A DNA stretch of 22,837 nt. It comes from JBGAWK01 sp044227665 (GTDB taxonomy: Bacteria > Bacteroidota > Bacteroidia > Chitinophagales > JADIYW01). Location: positions 1 to 22,837 of the forward strand of contig JBGAWK010000039.1 of NCBI GenBank assembly GCA_044227665.1, read 5' to 3'. Shown here in pieces: positions 15,870-22,837 of this stretch (within the stretch, counting starts at the first letter, position 1; each line of letters starts with the position of its first letter). Under the pieces are notes generated by a model. It ran no database searches. It was not told the DNA's origin and saw only the letters and a program-made list of their open reading frames with translations. The translations under genes were made by a program, and so were the position numbers.

Positions 15870-17117
15870 TTACCCAAAAAATAGATAGCCTATAGCTATC
15901 GCGCCTACTAACCCTACAATGTCAGCTATCAATCCACATGTTGCTGCATATCGGGTATTTTTAATGTTCACGCTCCCAAAATATACTGCTAAGACATAGA
16001 ATGTAGTCTCTGTAGAGCCCTGAATTATTGCTGCCAGTTTGCCCTGAAAACTATCTACACCATACGTATTCATGACATCTACCATCAGTCCGCGAGCACC
16101 GCTGCCACTCAAAGTCTTCATAAGTCCTACAGGCAATGCCGGTACAAACCTGTCATCCATACCCAGATACTGCACAATTTGCCCTATACCTTGAACTATA
16201 TAGTCCATACATCCTGTGGTACGAAATACAGATATAGCCACCAAGATGGCTACGAGATAGGGAATTATCTGCACAGATGTGGTAAATCCTTCCTTAGCAC
16301 CTTCTACAAATGCTTCATAAACATTTACTTTTCTGAAGGCGGCTATCAAAATAAAAAGTAAAATTATACCCAAAATAATACCGCTACCTAATACCCCTAT
16401 ATATGTTCCCATGCTATCGGCAGGGTATTGAGACAACCAGTAATACATACCATACATCACACCTACAAATCCTAGTAGAAATACAAGAATTTGCCATCTC
16501 CATAGCGGTATCCTTTGATATATGGCTACAGCCACCATCCCTGCTACAAAAGATATAAATGTACCCATCAGCGTAGGAAGAAAAATATCTGCCGCATTGA
16601 AACCTATAAGTCCCTGTTCAATAGCTAATGTTTGGCGTATAGCAATGACAGATGTAGGAATCAGCGTGATGCCGGCAGTATTTAGCACCAAAAACATAAT
16701 CATAGCATTGCTAGCTGTATCTTTTTGAGTATTGAGTTGCTGCAACTCTTGCATAGCCTTCAATCCTAGAGGTGTAGCCGCATTGTCCAACCCTAACATA
16801 TTGGCAGAGAAGTTCATCATTATACTTCCTGAGGCAGGATGCTTAGAAGGTATATCGGGAAATAATCGTGAAAAGAATGGAGACATCAACCGCGACAGCA
16901 TACTTATCACTCCTCCACGCTCTCCTACCTTCATAATGCCCAGCCAAAAGGACATCACACCTACCAATCCTAGTGATATTTCAAAACCCGTTTTTGCATT
17001 ATCAAAAATACCCGTCATCACTTCACCAAAGATGGCAGTATTGCCTCCAATAGCCTGAAAAAGCGCTACTATGGCACCAATAACAAAAAAGGATATCCAT
17101 ATATAATTGAGTATCAT
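15870..17117 (-). CDS. Fused SpmA-SpmB nucleoside-recognition (Gate) membrane protein
   Basis: A 415-residue polytopic membrane protein. The ATG at 17117 forms an ATGA overlap with the stop of the upstream GSCFA gene, so I prefer it to a GTG at 17168 inside that gene. The first half is SpmA-like: GIMKVGERGG, SANMLGLDNAATPLGLKAMQ and NTAGITLIPTSVIAIR. The second half is SpmB-like: VNVYEAFVEGAKEGF, SGSGARGL and IIQGSTETTFYVLAVYFGS. SpmA and SpmB were named for spore maturation in Bacillus, but fused forms are common in non-sporulating Bacteroidota, where they are presumed transporters of unknown substrate. It is translationally coupled to the GSCFA gene. Confidence 0.92.
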   Translation of the reverse strand: MILNYIWISFFVIGAIVALFQAIGGNTAIFGEVMTGIFDNAKTGFEISLGLVGVMSFWLGIMKVGERGGVISMLSRLMSPFFSRLFPDIPSKHPASGSIMMNFSANMLGLDNAATPLGLKAMQELQQLNTQKDTASNAMIMFLVLNTAGITLIPTSVIAIRQTLAIEQGLIGFNAADIFLPTLMGTFISFVAGMVAVAIYQRIPLWRWQILVFLLGFVGVMYGMYYWLSQYPADSMGTYIGVLGSGIILGIILLFILIAAFRKVNVYEAFVEGAKEGFTTSVQIIPYLVAILVAISVFRTTGCMDYIVQGIGQIVQYLGMDDRFVPALPVGLMKTLSGSGARGLMVDVMNTYGVDSFQGKLAAIIQGSTETTFYVLAVYFGSVNIKNTRYAATCGLIADIVGLVGAIAIGYLFFG

Positions 17118-18040
17118 GAGAATATATTTTCTAAATTTTCTTTTACTTCTGCAATCTGCTGTTCCCACGCTTGATAGGCAACATTGTCTTTATGCAAAGG
17201 ACGATGTCGTATCAGCTTTTCATATCGCTGCGCTATAGCAATTTTTTTTGATGTTTCATCAGTAAAAAATGCTGCTGAAAATCTTTCATAAATAAATTTT
17301 ACTGCTACAGAATTGGGATGTAACATATCTTCATTATAGTATCTATAGTCGCGCAATTCGTCCATCACTAGTTCATACGCCGGAAAATAATAGCAAGCAT
17401 CTGGATATTTATCTATAAGTTGATGTATCGCTACAAAGAGGTGGGATTTACTTCGCTGATTTTCTATGCCTCCATCTCGCCAATGTCGTACAGGACTGAT
17501 AGTAAAAAGAAACTTTATAGTCGGTAAAGATTGTACCAATTCTGATAAATGTTCCAAAATTTCCTCTACAGATAATAATATTTTGTCAAAATTATATTGA
17601 GGATATTTATGACAATTTGCCACTACTGATTTTGTATGCTTATGCATATAAGCATACGCCGTACCTAAGGTAATCACTATAAGTGGAGATTTCTTCAAAT
17701 AATCGTATGTGTCCTCAATATGCTTATTAAGATTTTGTATTACATTACTGCTATCCTTATGAGAAAGGCTACCGTGTGCATCCCAAGAGTGATATAGATT
17801 ATTATAATGTAACAAATCTTCTTCTCGGTAATGGATTCTATTCTGGGCTTTGGTCAAAAATGTAGATATACTCACAGGATTATACATGATACCTAATGGG
17901 TTAAGAACAACTGGAATGCGATCTGCTTTCAATAAGTTGCCAATATTTTCAGTAAAACAGGAACCCATCATAAGCATATTGTACTTATGATGAATATCAA
18001 AAGGGTATTTGGGAATTTTTACAGTGGTGAAAAAATCCAT
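17114..18040 (-). CDS. GSCFA domain protein (SGNH-like)
   Basis: A 308-residue protein with the defining motif GSCFTENIG at 26-34, a strand-turn that carries the candidate nucleophile Ser27. Further conserved parts are NPLGIMYNPVSI (47-58), VITLGTAYAY, FTISPVRHWRDG and the catalytic-type Asp-x-x-His in DMLHPNS (Asp238, His241). These match the GSCFA family, which resembles SGNH/GDSL esterases; substrates have not been established to my knowledge. No signal peptide is seen. Its TGA overlaps the ATG of spmAB, so both are made from one mRNA. TATATTTA (18057 to 18050), one mismatch from a -7 box, precedes the ATG. Confidence 0.9.
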   Translation of the reverse strand: MDFFTTVKIPKYPFDIHHKYNMLMMGSCFTENIGNLLKADRIPVVLNPLGIMYNPVSISTFLTKAQNRIHYREEDLLHYNNLYHSWDAHGSLSHKDSSNVIQNLNKHIEDTYDYLKKSPLIVITLGTAYAYMHKHTKSVVANCHKYPQYNFDKILLSVEEILEHLSELVQSLPTIKFLFTISPVRHWRDGGIENQRSKSHLFVAIHQLIDKYPDACYYFPAYELVMDELRDYRYYNEDMLHPNSVAVKFIYERFSAAFFTDETSKKIAIAQRYEKLIRHRPLHKDNVAYQAWEQQIAEVKENLENIFS

Positions 18041-18158
18041 ATCTGCGAGTAAATATAATAGAATTCATAGAGATTTGCCGAGAAGCATAATTTCTTCTGA
18101 TATATCTTTTTTAAAATTTTAGTGGCATACCCTTAACCATTAATATACAAATAGCCTT

Positions 18159-18166
18159 TACATTTG
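18159..18166 (+). promoter_or_regulatory. Putative -7 box of the phasin-like gene
   Basis: TACATTTG matches TAnnTTTG exactly and ends 16 nt before the ATG at 18183. No TTG is found at the expected -33 spacing. Confidence 0.45.
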
Positions 18167-18182
18167 TATTTAAAATTATTCT

Positions 18183-18476
18183 ATGTTTGAAAAGATTGCA
18201 TATAATATCGTAGGCGTTCTATCCTTGGCTAATACAAAAGTAAAAGAACTTTTGGAAGACCTTATCCAAAACAATCAATATACTGAAGACGAGGGCAAAA
18301 GAATTGTCAGCAGTATGATGGAGCAAGTTAAGAATATGAATGAAGATGTATTACATCAAATAAAAACAAATGTAGATACGCTTACCAGCAAAATCAAAAT
18401 TCCCGAAGGTGCCCCCTTACAAAGTATATTAGCTCAATTCAAGGATAAAATAGAAAAATTACCTATGAAGAAATAG
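18183..18476 (+). CDS. Small phasin-like helical protein
   Basis: A 97-residue, almost wholly helical and charged protein without signal peptide. NTKVKELLEDLIQNN followed by YTEDEGKRIVSSMM resembles the start of phasin/PhaF-like granule-associated proteins (pattern: helix, then T-E-x-E-G-x-x-hydrophobic). The remainder (VDTLTSKIKI, LAQFKDKIEKL) could form a coiled coil. No PHA synthase gene is in the window, so a storage-granule role is only a guess. It has its own likely promoter and ends 5 bp before the stop of the convergent OmpA-family gene. Confidence 0.75.
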   Translation: MFEKIAYNIVGVLSLANTKVKELLEDLIQNNQYTEDEGKRIVSSMMEQVKNMNEDVLHQIKTNVDTLTSKIKIPEGAPLQSILAQFKDKIEKLPMKK

Positions 18477-18481
18477 CTTTC

Positions 18482-20380
18482 TTACTCTATCAACTTACAC
18501 TCTGTCCTTCGATTTTGACTCTTGCCCTCATCTGTCGTATTATCGGCAATAGGCTTCGTATCGCCATAGCCTTTGTATTGTAGCCTTTGAGGACTTATGC
18601 CTTTATTTATGAGATAGCTCACTACGCTTTTTGCCCTATTTTCAGATAATAGCTTATTGGTTTGTGCGTTACCTGTATTATCTGTATGTCCCGAAATTTC
18701 AAGTTTTAAAGTAGGATTTTTCTTTAAATACTCTACTAATTTTTCCAACTCTGCAAAAGATTTGCTATCCAGTTCATACGAATTGACAGCGAAGAATACA
18801 TTTCTGAGTATGAAAGTATTTCCCTCTTTTAGGGGCGAAAGAAAAATTGTTTTTTCATACGGTGCATAATCCCGTGGTGCTATCATAGCAAAATTTTCAG
18901 AGTAGGGCAAATAATTAGACTTATCTATGGTCAACATATATTCTTTACCAGAAGGCAGTGGCGTTACTATTTTGCCCTCATTATCAGTAGTTCCCGATAA
19001 GATATTTTTTTGACTTAGAATATCTACAAGTTGATAATTGGCGACAAGCAATTTTTGGGTTTCCTTATCTTTTATGCGCAAGGATAAATACGTAACTGGC
19101 TGTGGACGAAAAGCCTCCGGCAACTCAAAAGTATAGATATCCAACCTTCCTCTGCCACTATCTCTAGCACTTGCTATATACGCATTTTTACCGTTGGTGC
19201 TCACAAAAAAACCACTTTCATCTTTAGGCGTATTTAGAGGATATCCCAGATTTAAAGGTTTGGTCCACGTACCGTCAGGATTTTTTCTGCTCATAAAAAC
19301 ATCTTTTCCACCCATGCCTAGATGTCCAGTGGATGCGAAGTACAGCGTCACGCCATCGGGATGTAAAAATGGTGTCTCTTCATCTCCTGTAGAGTTGATT
19401 ACTGCACCCATATTTGCGGGCGTAGTCCACCTATTATTCTCATCCAAAGTACTGTACCAAATATCTCTACCGCCACTACCTCCCTCTCTGATAGCCGAAA
19501 AATACAGTGTTCGATGCTGAGTATGGTAGAAAGGCTGGCTTTCCCACGAAGATGAATTAATGGGCTTACCTATTCCTCCCGCATTCATCCACTCGCCATT
19601 GCCCTGCTGTAATGCATAGAATATATCACAGCTCCCGAGACCCTCCATACGGTTACAAGCTGTATAAAATATCATCTTACCATCGGTGGTGAGTGATGCT
19701 GCTCCTTCATTGTCAGGGGTATTCAGTGCATCTACCGGAGAAGCGATCCAATCTTGTGCAGTGATTTTTACCAAATATATATCTTCTTGTCGCCCATCCA
19801 TACGGGTAAAAAGGAACGCACTGCCATCTGCCGTCATGACAGGATAATATTCGTCCATAGCGGTATTGATGTTCTCAGAATAGTTTTTCAACACAATATT
19901 TTGAGGGGATTTTTTTTGTTCCAACTGAAAATTCAGGGTATTATATTCTTTTGCAGCCTTATTTTTCATCGTAATTGGAGTATTGGGCATGGCCATCAAT
20001 TTTTCATAGGCTTCTTTTGCAATTGCATATTGTTGTAGTTGTAAGGCAGCATCGCCACGCATGAGATACACAAAGGGTGGTAAGTCTTTATGTACAGCCA
20101 TTATTTTATCACTCCAGCTAATTACATCCTTATACTGTTTGGTAAACATATTTACTTGCATGAGCATAATCTGAATTTCCATATTTCCGGCATTGTTCTT
20201 ATCCATCTCTGCAAGTAATTTTTTGGCATCTTCATACATAGTTCTTTCCAAATAGTATTTCGCCGTCTGCATTTGTTCCTCTAGCTTTTGTATATTTTTA
20301 TCGCCTCCGGCAAAAATTACTAGGATGGAGCATATACCCAAAAATATGGAGGAAAGTCTTATTGTTTTTATATAAAACAT
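18482..20380 (-). CDS. PorE-like envelope protein: TPR, PD40 propeller, carboxypeptidase-like domain, OmpA domain
   Basis: A 632-residue protein starting at the ATG at 20380; a TTG at 20404 is less likely. Order of parts: hydrophobic N-terminal signal (about 1-26), TPR-like helices (about 30-160: AKYYLERTMYEDAKKLLAEM, GDAALQLQQYAIAKEAYEKL), PD40 blades (about 175-415: TADGSAFLFT, TDGKMIFYTA, HPDGVTLYFAS, DIWYS), a carboxypeptidase-like domain (about 420-500) and a C-terminal OmpA domain (about 520-632: FFAVNSYELDSKSFAEL, ISGHTDNTG, LSENRAKSVVSYLI, NRRTE). This combination is that of PorE, a peptidoglycan-binding component of the type IX secretion machinery. In Porphyromonas PorE is a lipoprotein; here I see no clear lipobox. 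It lies 39 bp behind queE. Confidence 0.88.
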   Translation of the reverse strand: MFYIKTIRLSSIFLGICSILVIFAGGDKNIQKLEEQMQTAKYYLERTMYEDAKKLLAEMDKNNAGNMEIQIMLMQVNMFTKQYKDVISWSDKIMAVHKDLPPFVYLMRGDAALQLQQYAIAKEAYEKLMAMPNTPITMKNKAAKEYNTLNFQLEQKKSPQNIVLKNYSENINTAMDEYYPVMTADGSAFLFTRMDGRQEDIYLVKITAQDWIASPVDALNTPDNEGAASLTTDGKMIFYTACNRMEGLGSCDIFYALQQGNGEWMNAGGIGKPINSSSWESQPFYHTQHRTLYFSAIREGGSGGRDIWYSTLDENNRWTTPANMGAVINSTGDEETPFLHPDGVTLYFASTGHLGMGGKDVFMSRKNPDGTWTKPLNLGYPLNTPKDESGFFVSTNGKNAYIASARDSGRGRLDIYTFELPEAFRPQPVTYLSLRIKDKETQKLLVANYQLVDILSQKNILSGTTDNEGKIVTPLPSGKEYMLTIDKSNYLPYSENFAMIAPRDYAPYEKTIFLSPLKEGNTFILRNVFFAVNSYELDSKSFAELEKLVEYLKKNPTLKLEISGHTDNTGNAQTNKLLSENRAKSVVSYLINKGISPQRLQYKGYGDTKPIADNTTDEGKSQNRRTECKLIE

Positions 20381-20419
20381 TTTTAAAATTAATACAAAAA
20401 TCAATCCAACAGCCTCGTT

Positions 20420-21040
20420 TTAAGGAATATTAAGGTACTTATGTGTTTGGAGGCTGAGCCTCCATTGAGGATTAGCTTTTATAAAGTCAATTATCTGGGG
20501 CAAAAATCGCTCTCTGCGCTCCCACTCAGGCTGTAACAACAATACACAGTTTTGTTTGAGAAATGGCAGCCACTGTTGTGCCCATTCAAAATCTGAAGGG
20601 TGGTTAACAATTATTTTTAGTTCATCTGCTATGCGCAAAATTTCAGGTATTGGACTTTTGAATTTTTTGGGCGATACACATACCCAGTCAGGATTTCCCA
20701 ACAATGGATAGGTTCCAGAAGTTTCAATATTTACTTCAAAATTGCTGTCACGAAGATTCTGAATTAAGGCAGTAAGATTATACATCATAGGCTCTCCTCC
20801 CGTTATTACTACCATCTTTGCAGGTGTAGCTCTTGCCGCTGCCACTATTTCTTTGATAGTTAATATTTGATTTTCTTTCGCCTCCCAAGACTCTTTCACA
20901 TCACACCAACTACAGCCTACATCACATCCGGCAAGTCGTATAAAGTAAGCAGCTCTCCCGCTATGCACACCTTCCCCTTGTAAGGTAAAAAAATGTTCCA
21001 TAACAGGTATTTCACTTTCTATTTTAAAATTTATTTTCAA
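20420..21040 (-). CDS. queE: 7-carboxy-7-deazaguanine synthase (radical SAM)
   Basis: This enzyme converts 6-carboxy-tetrahydropterin to 7-carboxy-7-deazaguanine in queuosine (preQ0) synthesis. The 206-residue protein has the substrate-binding start EHFFTLQGEGVHSGRAAYFI, the radical-SAM cluster Cys39-x3-Cys43-x2-Cys46 in GCDVGCSWCD, GGEP (81-84) and IETSGTYPL (105-113). The start is a TTG at 21040 whose bases overlap the TGA of the previous gene (TTGA). An in-frame ATG at 21001 exists, but the Pro-Val-Met-Glu stretch just before it is conserved in Bacteroidota QueE, which favours the longer form. It is part of the kinase, hypothetical, queE, PorE-like run on the minus strand. No other queuosine genes are in the window. 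Confidence 0.93.
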   Translation of the reverse strand: MKINFKIESEIPVMEHFFTLQGEGVHSGRAAYFIRLAGCDVGCSWCDVKESWEAKENQILTIKEIVAAARATPAKMVVITGGEPMMYNLTALIQNLRDSNFEVNIETSGTYPLLGNPDWVCVSPKKFKSPIPEILRIADELKIIVNHPSDFEWAQQWLPFLKQNCVLLLQPEWERRERFLPQIIDFIKANPQWRLSLQTHKYLNIP

Positions 21041-21609
21041 GTAAGTTTCTTTACAAGTAAATTATCAATATGGGATACCAAATGATGTGGTAAAAAATTC
21101 CTCCAAGGATATGATGCAAATTTTTCTCCCAAAAAAATATACTGATGTAGTCCTATATCCAGCATCTCCTCCCTTACATGTTTAGGGAAATTGAGGCCTA
21201 CTATCCATCCGCCAGATACTGAAACATCATCCCACCATTCTTCATAATATTCTGTATCTGAGGCGTGAAAATTGAGTACATTTTCCCCGATTAATATAAA
21301 CTTATTTATACCGTAAGCCAAGAGTACATCTATAATATCTCTTTTCAGAAACATGATATCATTTTGTACACAATCATTCCACTCACCTAAAAATTCTATG
21401 ATGGCAAATTTTTGGACATAATGCACAAAAATCAACTTCATATATAGTGTTGGCGATCCAAAATTATCCCATTGCGGATGTATATAGTAATTATAGATCT
21501 TATCTGAATATTCAAATTCACTATATTCTTTTCCATAAAAAGGGGACTTTCTGTCCTTCTCTGATACGTAATAATCTCGCCATTTCCAAAAGGGTTCTAT
21601 GTTATGCAT
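21037..21609 (-). CDS. Conserved Bacteroidota hypothetical protein
   Basis: A 190-residue protein, aromatic-rich and without signal peptide or membrane segment. NIEPFWKWRDYYVSEKDRKS and FYGKEYSEFEY open it. YNYYIHPQWDNFGSPTLY, FAIIEFLGEWNDC (about 68-80), DIMFLKRDIID, KFILIGENVLNFH and YYEEWWDDV follow. I recall this pattern from uncharacterised Bacteroidota proteins; no function is known to me. It overlaps the upstream kinase by 8 bp and the downstream queE by 4 bp, so all three are translationally linked. The ATG at 21609 gives the expected N-terminus. Confidence 0.85.
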   Translation of the reverse strand: MHNIEPFWKWRDYYVSEKDRKSPFYGKEYSEFEYSDKIYNYYIHPQWDNFGSPTLYMKLIFVHYVQKFAIIEFLGEWNDCVQNDIMFLKRDIIDVLLAYGINKFILIGENVLNFHASDTEYYEEWWDDVSVSGGWIVGLNFPKHVREEMLDIGLHQYIFLGEKFASYPWRNFLPHHLVSHIDNLLVKKLT

Positions 21610-22450
21610 AAATTTTTTGGATATGGTACGCTAAAAGTGAATCTATTGGCTTTTGAATAACTATGTGAATTTTTGTAGCATAATTCTCTGCTACTAGTTG
21701 TAATTCATCAGAAAAAATATTCGCTATTGACCCTATACATCCTATTGGATAATCCAAATAATTTTCAAAACATAGTATATGAAAATCAAAAAAAGCTGAA
21801 AATCTTTCTTTCAATAATTGTTGTACATATTCTGAGGTTCTAAATCTTAGCAGTATGGGCACAAATGAAGCCATATATTTATTAGATGGCGGATTTTTAT
21901 ATACATTATTCAAAATAGATTCTTTATTGAGTAATAATTCATTTATTGCATAGTCATGTATATCATTAGGCAGTTTTTTATATAAAAAATCTCTCAAAAA
22001 CCTTTTACCAAAATCAACGCCACCTGCTTCATCTCCTAAAATATATCCTAATGATGGTAGTACTTCTATTAATTGCTTATTTTTCTGCAATACCGAATTA
22101 GAGCCTGTACCCATAATACAGGCTATGCCGTCAGAATCGCCATGCAAAGCGATAACAGCAGCAAGCATATCATGTTCTACAACTATTTCAGCATACTCAA
22201 AATATTGCTGTAGTACCTTTTTCACTTTCTCATTTCTATCCAAAGAAGAACAACCCGCACCATAAAAAAATAAATATTTTACGTTATTTTTTATCTCATA
22301 AAAATCATTATTTAAGAAAAAAGCATTTTTGATATATTCTTCATTATGTATCATTGGGTTTACCCCTAATGTCTCTATAGAAAGTACTTTATTTTCTAGA
22401 AAAAAACGCCAATCTGTTTTGGTAGAACCGCTATCTGCTACTAAAATCAC
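21602..22450 (-). CDS. BadF/BadG/N-acetylglucosamine-kinase-type ASKHA kinase
   Basis: A 282-residue sugar-kinase-type ATPase. Phosphate-1 loop: DSGSTKTDW (6-14). Catalytic-type Asp94 in EHDMLAA. Phosphate-2 loop: IMGTGSNS (112-119). Conserved turn: GDEAGG (139-144). Late loop: IGCIGSIANIF. These match the BadF/BadG family that includes N-acetylglucosamine kinase. In Bacteroidota, short members are usually annotated as GlcNAc kinase-like, possibly serving amino-sugar recycling; the substrate here is inferred. It starts with GTG directly at the family N-terminus (MILVADSGS). It is the first gene of the minus-strand run, placed behind the hairpin terminator at 22482-22506. The DNA is AT-rich: 22261-22320 has 7 G/C in 60. 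Confidence 0.88.
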   Translation of the reverse strand: MILVADSGSTKTDWRFFLENKVLSIETLGVNPMIHNEEYIKNAFFLNNDFYEIKNNVKYLFFYGAGCSSLDRNEKVKKVLQQYFEYAEIVVEHDMLAAVIALHGDSDGIACIMGTGSNSVLQKNKQLIEVLPSLGYILGDEAGGVDFGKRFLRDFLYKKLPNDIHDYAINELLLNKESILNNVYKNPPSNKYMASFVPILLRFRTSEYVQQLLKERFSAFFDFHILCFENYLDYPIGCIGSIANIFSDELQLVAENYATKIHIVIQKPIDSLLAYHIQKIYA

Positions 22451-22481
22451 AATGCGAAGTAACTAAAAATTCTTATAAAGA

Positions 22482-22506
22482 AAAAGTGTGCACGAGGCAC
22501 ACTTTT
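22482..22506. terminator. Rho-independent terminator after the OmpA-family gene
   Basis: A 10-bp perfect stem, AAAAGTGTGC with GCACACTTTT, closes an ACGAG loop. On the minus strand it is followed by TTTTTC and lies 43 bp after the stop at 22549. It separates that gene from the kinase-queE run. Confidence 0.85.
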
Positions 22507-22548
22507 ATTATTTTTTGTATTTATGTTGTATTGTCTTTGCCCCTCTGC

Positions 22549-22837
22549 TTAGAATGGACACTTCTTACATGGATCTACATCTATGTTGTCGGGTGCTATG
22601 GACTTGATGTCGAAGTTCTCGCCTGTCTTCAAGTTGCCGATAACCCTGAACTCTGTACGCCTATTGCGCTGATGCTCTTCTTCGCTACATGGCACATCGT
22701 CTATGCACTTGTTTATCGTCTGTGTCTCTCCATAGCCTACTGCTTTCAGTCTCTTCTTGTTTACCCCACGCTTCACCAACCATTGCACCACAGACTTCGC
22801 TCTGCGCTCCGATAGCTTTATATTATACTCATACGGT
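22549..22837 (-). CDS. OmpA-family protein, C-terminal end only
   Basis: The minus-strand frame is open to the right window edge, so the 5' part is missing. The 95 visible residues are the end of an OmpA/MotB peptidoglycan-binding domain: YNIKLSERRAKSVVQWLV, then GVNKKRLKAVGYGE and HQRNRRTEFRVIG. A tail of about 26 residues ends in the Cys-containing DPCKKCPF. Two further Cys occur in NKCIDDVPCSEEE, an insert that I recall from Bacteroidota gliding/PD40-type OmpA proteins. It may be a large PD40 protein like the one at the left edge, but that cannot be seen. It is followed by the hairpin terminator. Confidence 0.88.
   Translation of the reverse strand, partial: PYEYNIKLSERRAKSVVQWLVKRGVNKKRLKAVGYGETQTINKCIDDVPCSEEEHQRNRRTEFRVIGNLKTGENFDIKSIAPDNIDVDPCKKCPF

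Noticed and set aside
18120..18200. Polyhydroxyalkanoate gene cluster suggested by the phasin-like protein
   Set aside because: No PHA synthase, thiolase or reductase gene is nearby, and the similarity is limited to a short helical pattern.
22549..22791. Stand-alone 80-residue OmpA-like protein
   Set aside because: The frame stays open upstream to the window edge with OmpA-consistent residues, so it is the end of a larger gene.
1..22837. CRISPR arrays, IS elements, integrases, tRNA or rRNA genes
   Set aside because: No regularly spaced repeats, transposase or integrase motifs, or tRNA/rRNA-like segments were noticed on reading either strand.

Overview
The window looks like a chromosomal segment of a member of the Bacteroidota, probably a Chitinophaga/Saprospira/Cytophaga-type lineage. 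The reasons are the Bacteroidota-style -7 boxes (TAnnTTTG) and weak Shine-Dalgarno signals, the PD40/OmpA envelope proteins, a TonB-dependent receptor with a carboxypeptidase-like N-terminal domain, a GSCFA protein, a fused SpmA-SpmB protein, a KdsA with the FKGSYRKANR signature, and a PorE-like protein of the type IX secretion/gliding apparatus. No rRNA, tRNA, CRISPR array, insertion sequence or integrase was seen. No gene-free stretch exceeds about 220 bp.

Layout, left to right. 1-2944 (minus): a large PD40 surface protein cut by the left edge, preceded by a conserved hypothetical protein. 3000-4223: thymidine kinase (plus), convergent with a dolichol-phosphate-mannose-synthase-like glycosyltransferase that is broken by an internal deletion. 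4308-8187 (plus): AlbA_2/winged-helix protein, KdsA and a TonB-dependent receptor. 8184-10171 (minus): a PDZ-containing aspartyl protease followed by an alpha/beta hydrolase. 10289-10483 (plus): a small lipoprotein that shares a bidirectional terminator with the next block. 10541-11954 (minus): a very AT-rich two-gene operon of unrecognised function, a soluble protein plus a four-helix membrane protein, with its own well-formed promoter. 12065-13054 (minus): an HpnA-like epimerase. 13274-15866 (plus): a membrane acyltransferase and a cytochrome P450. 15870-18040 (minus): GSCFA protein and SpmAB, translationally coupled. 18183-18476 (plus): a small phasin-like protein. 18482-22450 (minus): a compact run of BadF-type kinase, conserved hypothetical, QueE and PorE-like OmpA protein. 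22549-22837 (minus): the C-terminal end of another OmpA-family protein, cut by the right edge.

Most genes are envelope or housekeeping functions: Kdo synthesis, outer-membrane transport, surface anchoring, queuosine synthesis and thymidine salvage. The gene order is dense. Four convergent pairs overlap or abut within 5 bp, and several same-strand genes overlap by 4-8 bp. The best candidate for an undescribed system is the two-gene operon at 10541-11954. It is far more AT-rich than its neighbours, has a consensus promoter overlapped by an 8-bp inverted repeat, and encodes a degenerate PLD-like soluble protein (tentative) coupled to a 4-TM coiled-coil membrane protein. The clearest sign of recent decay is the glycosyltransferase, which lacks about 40 internal codons and changes frame at the junction.
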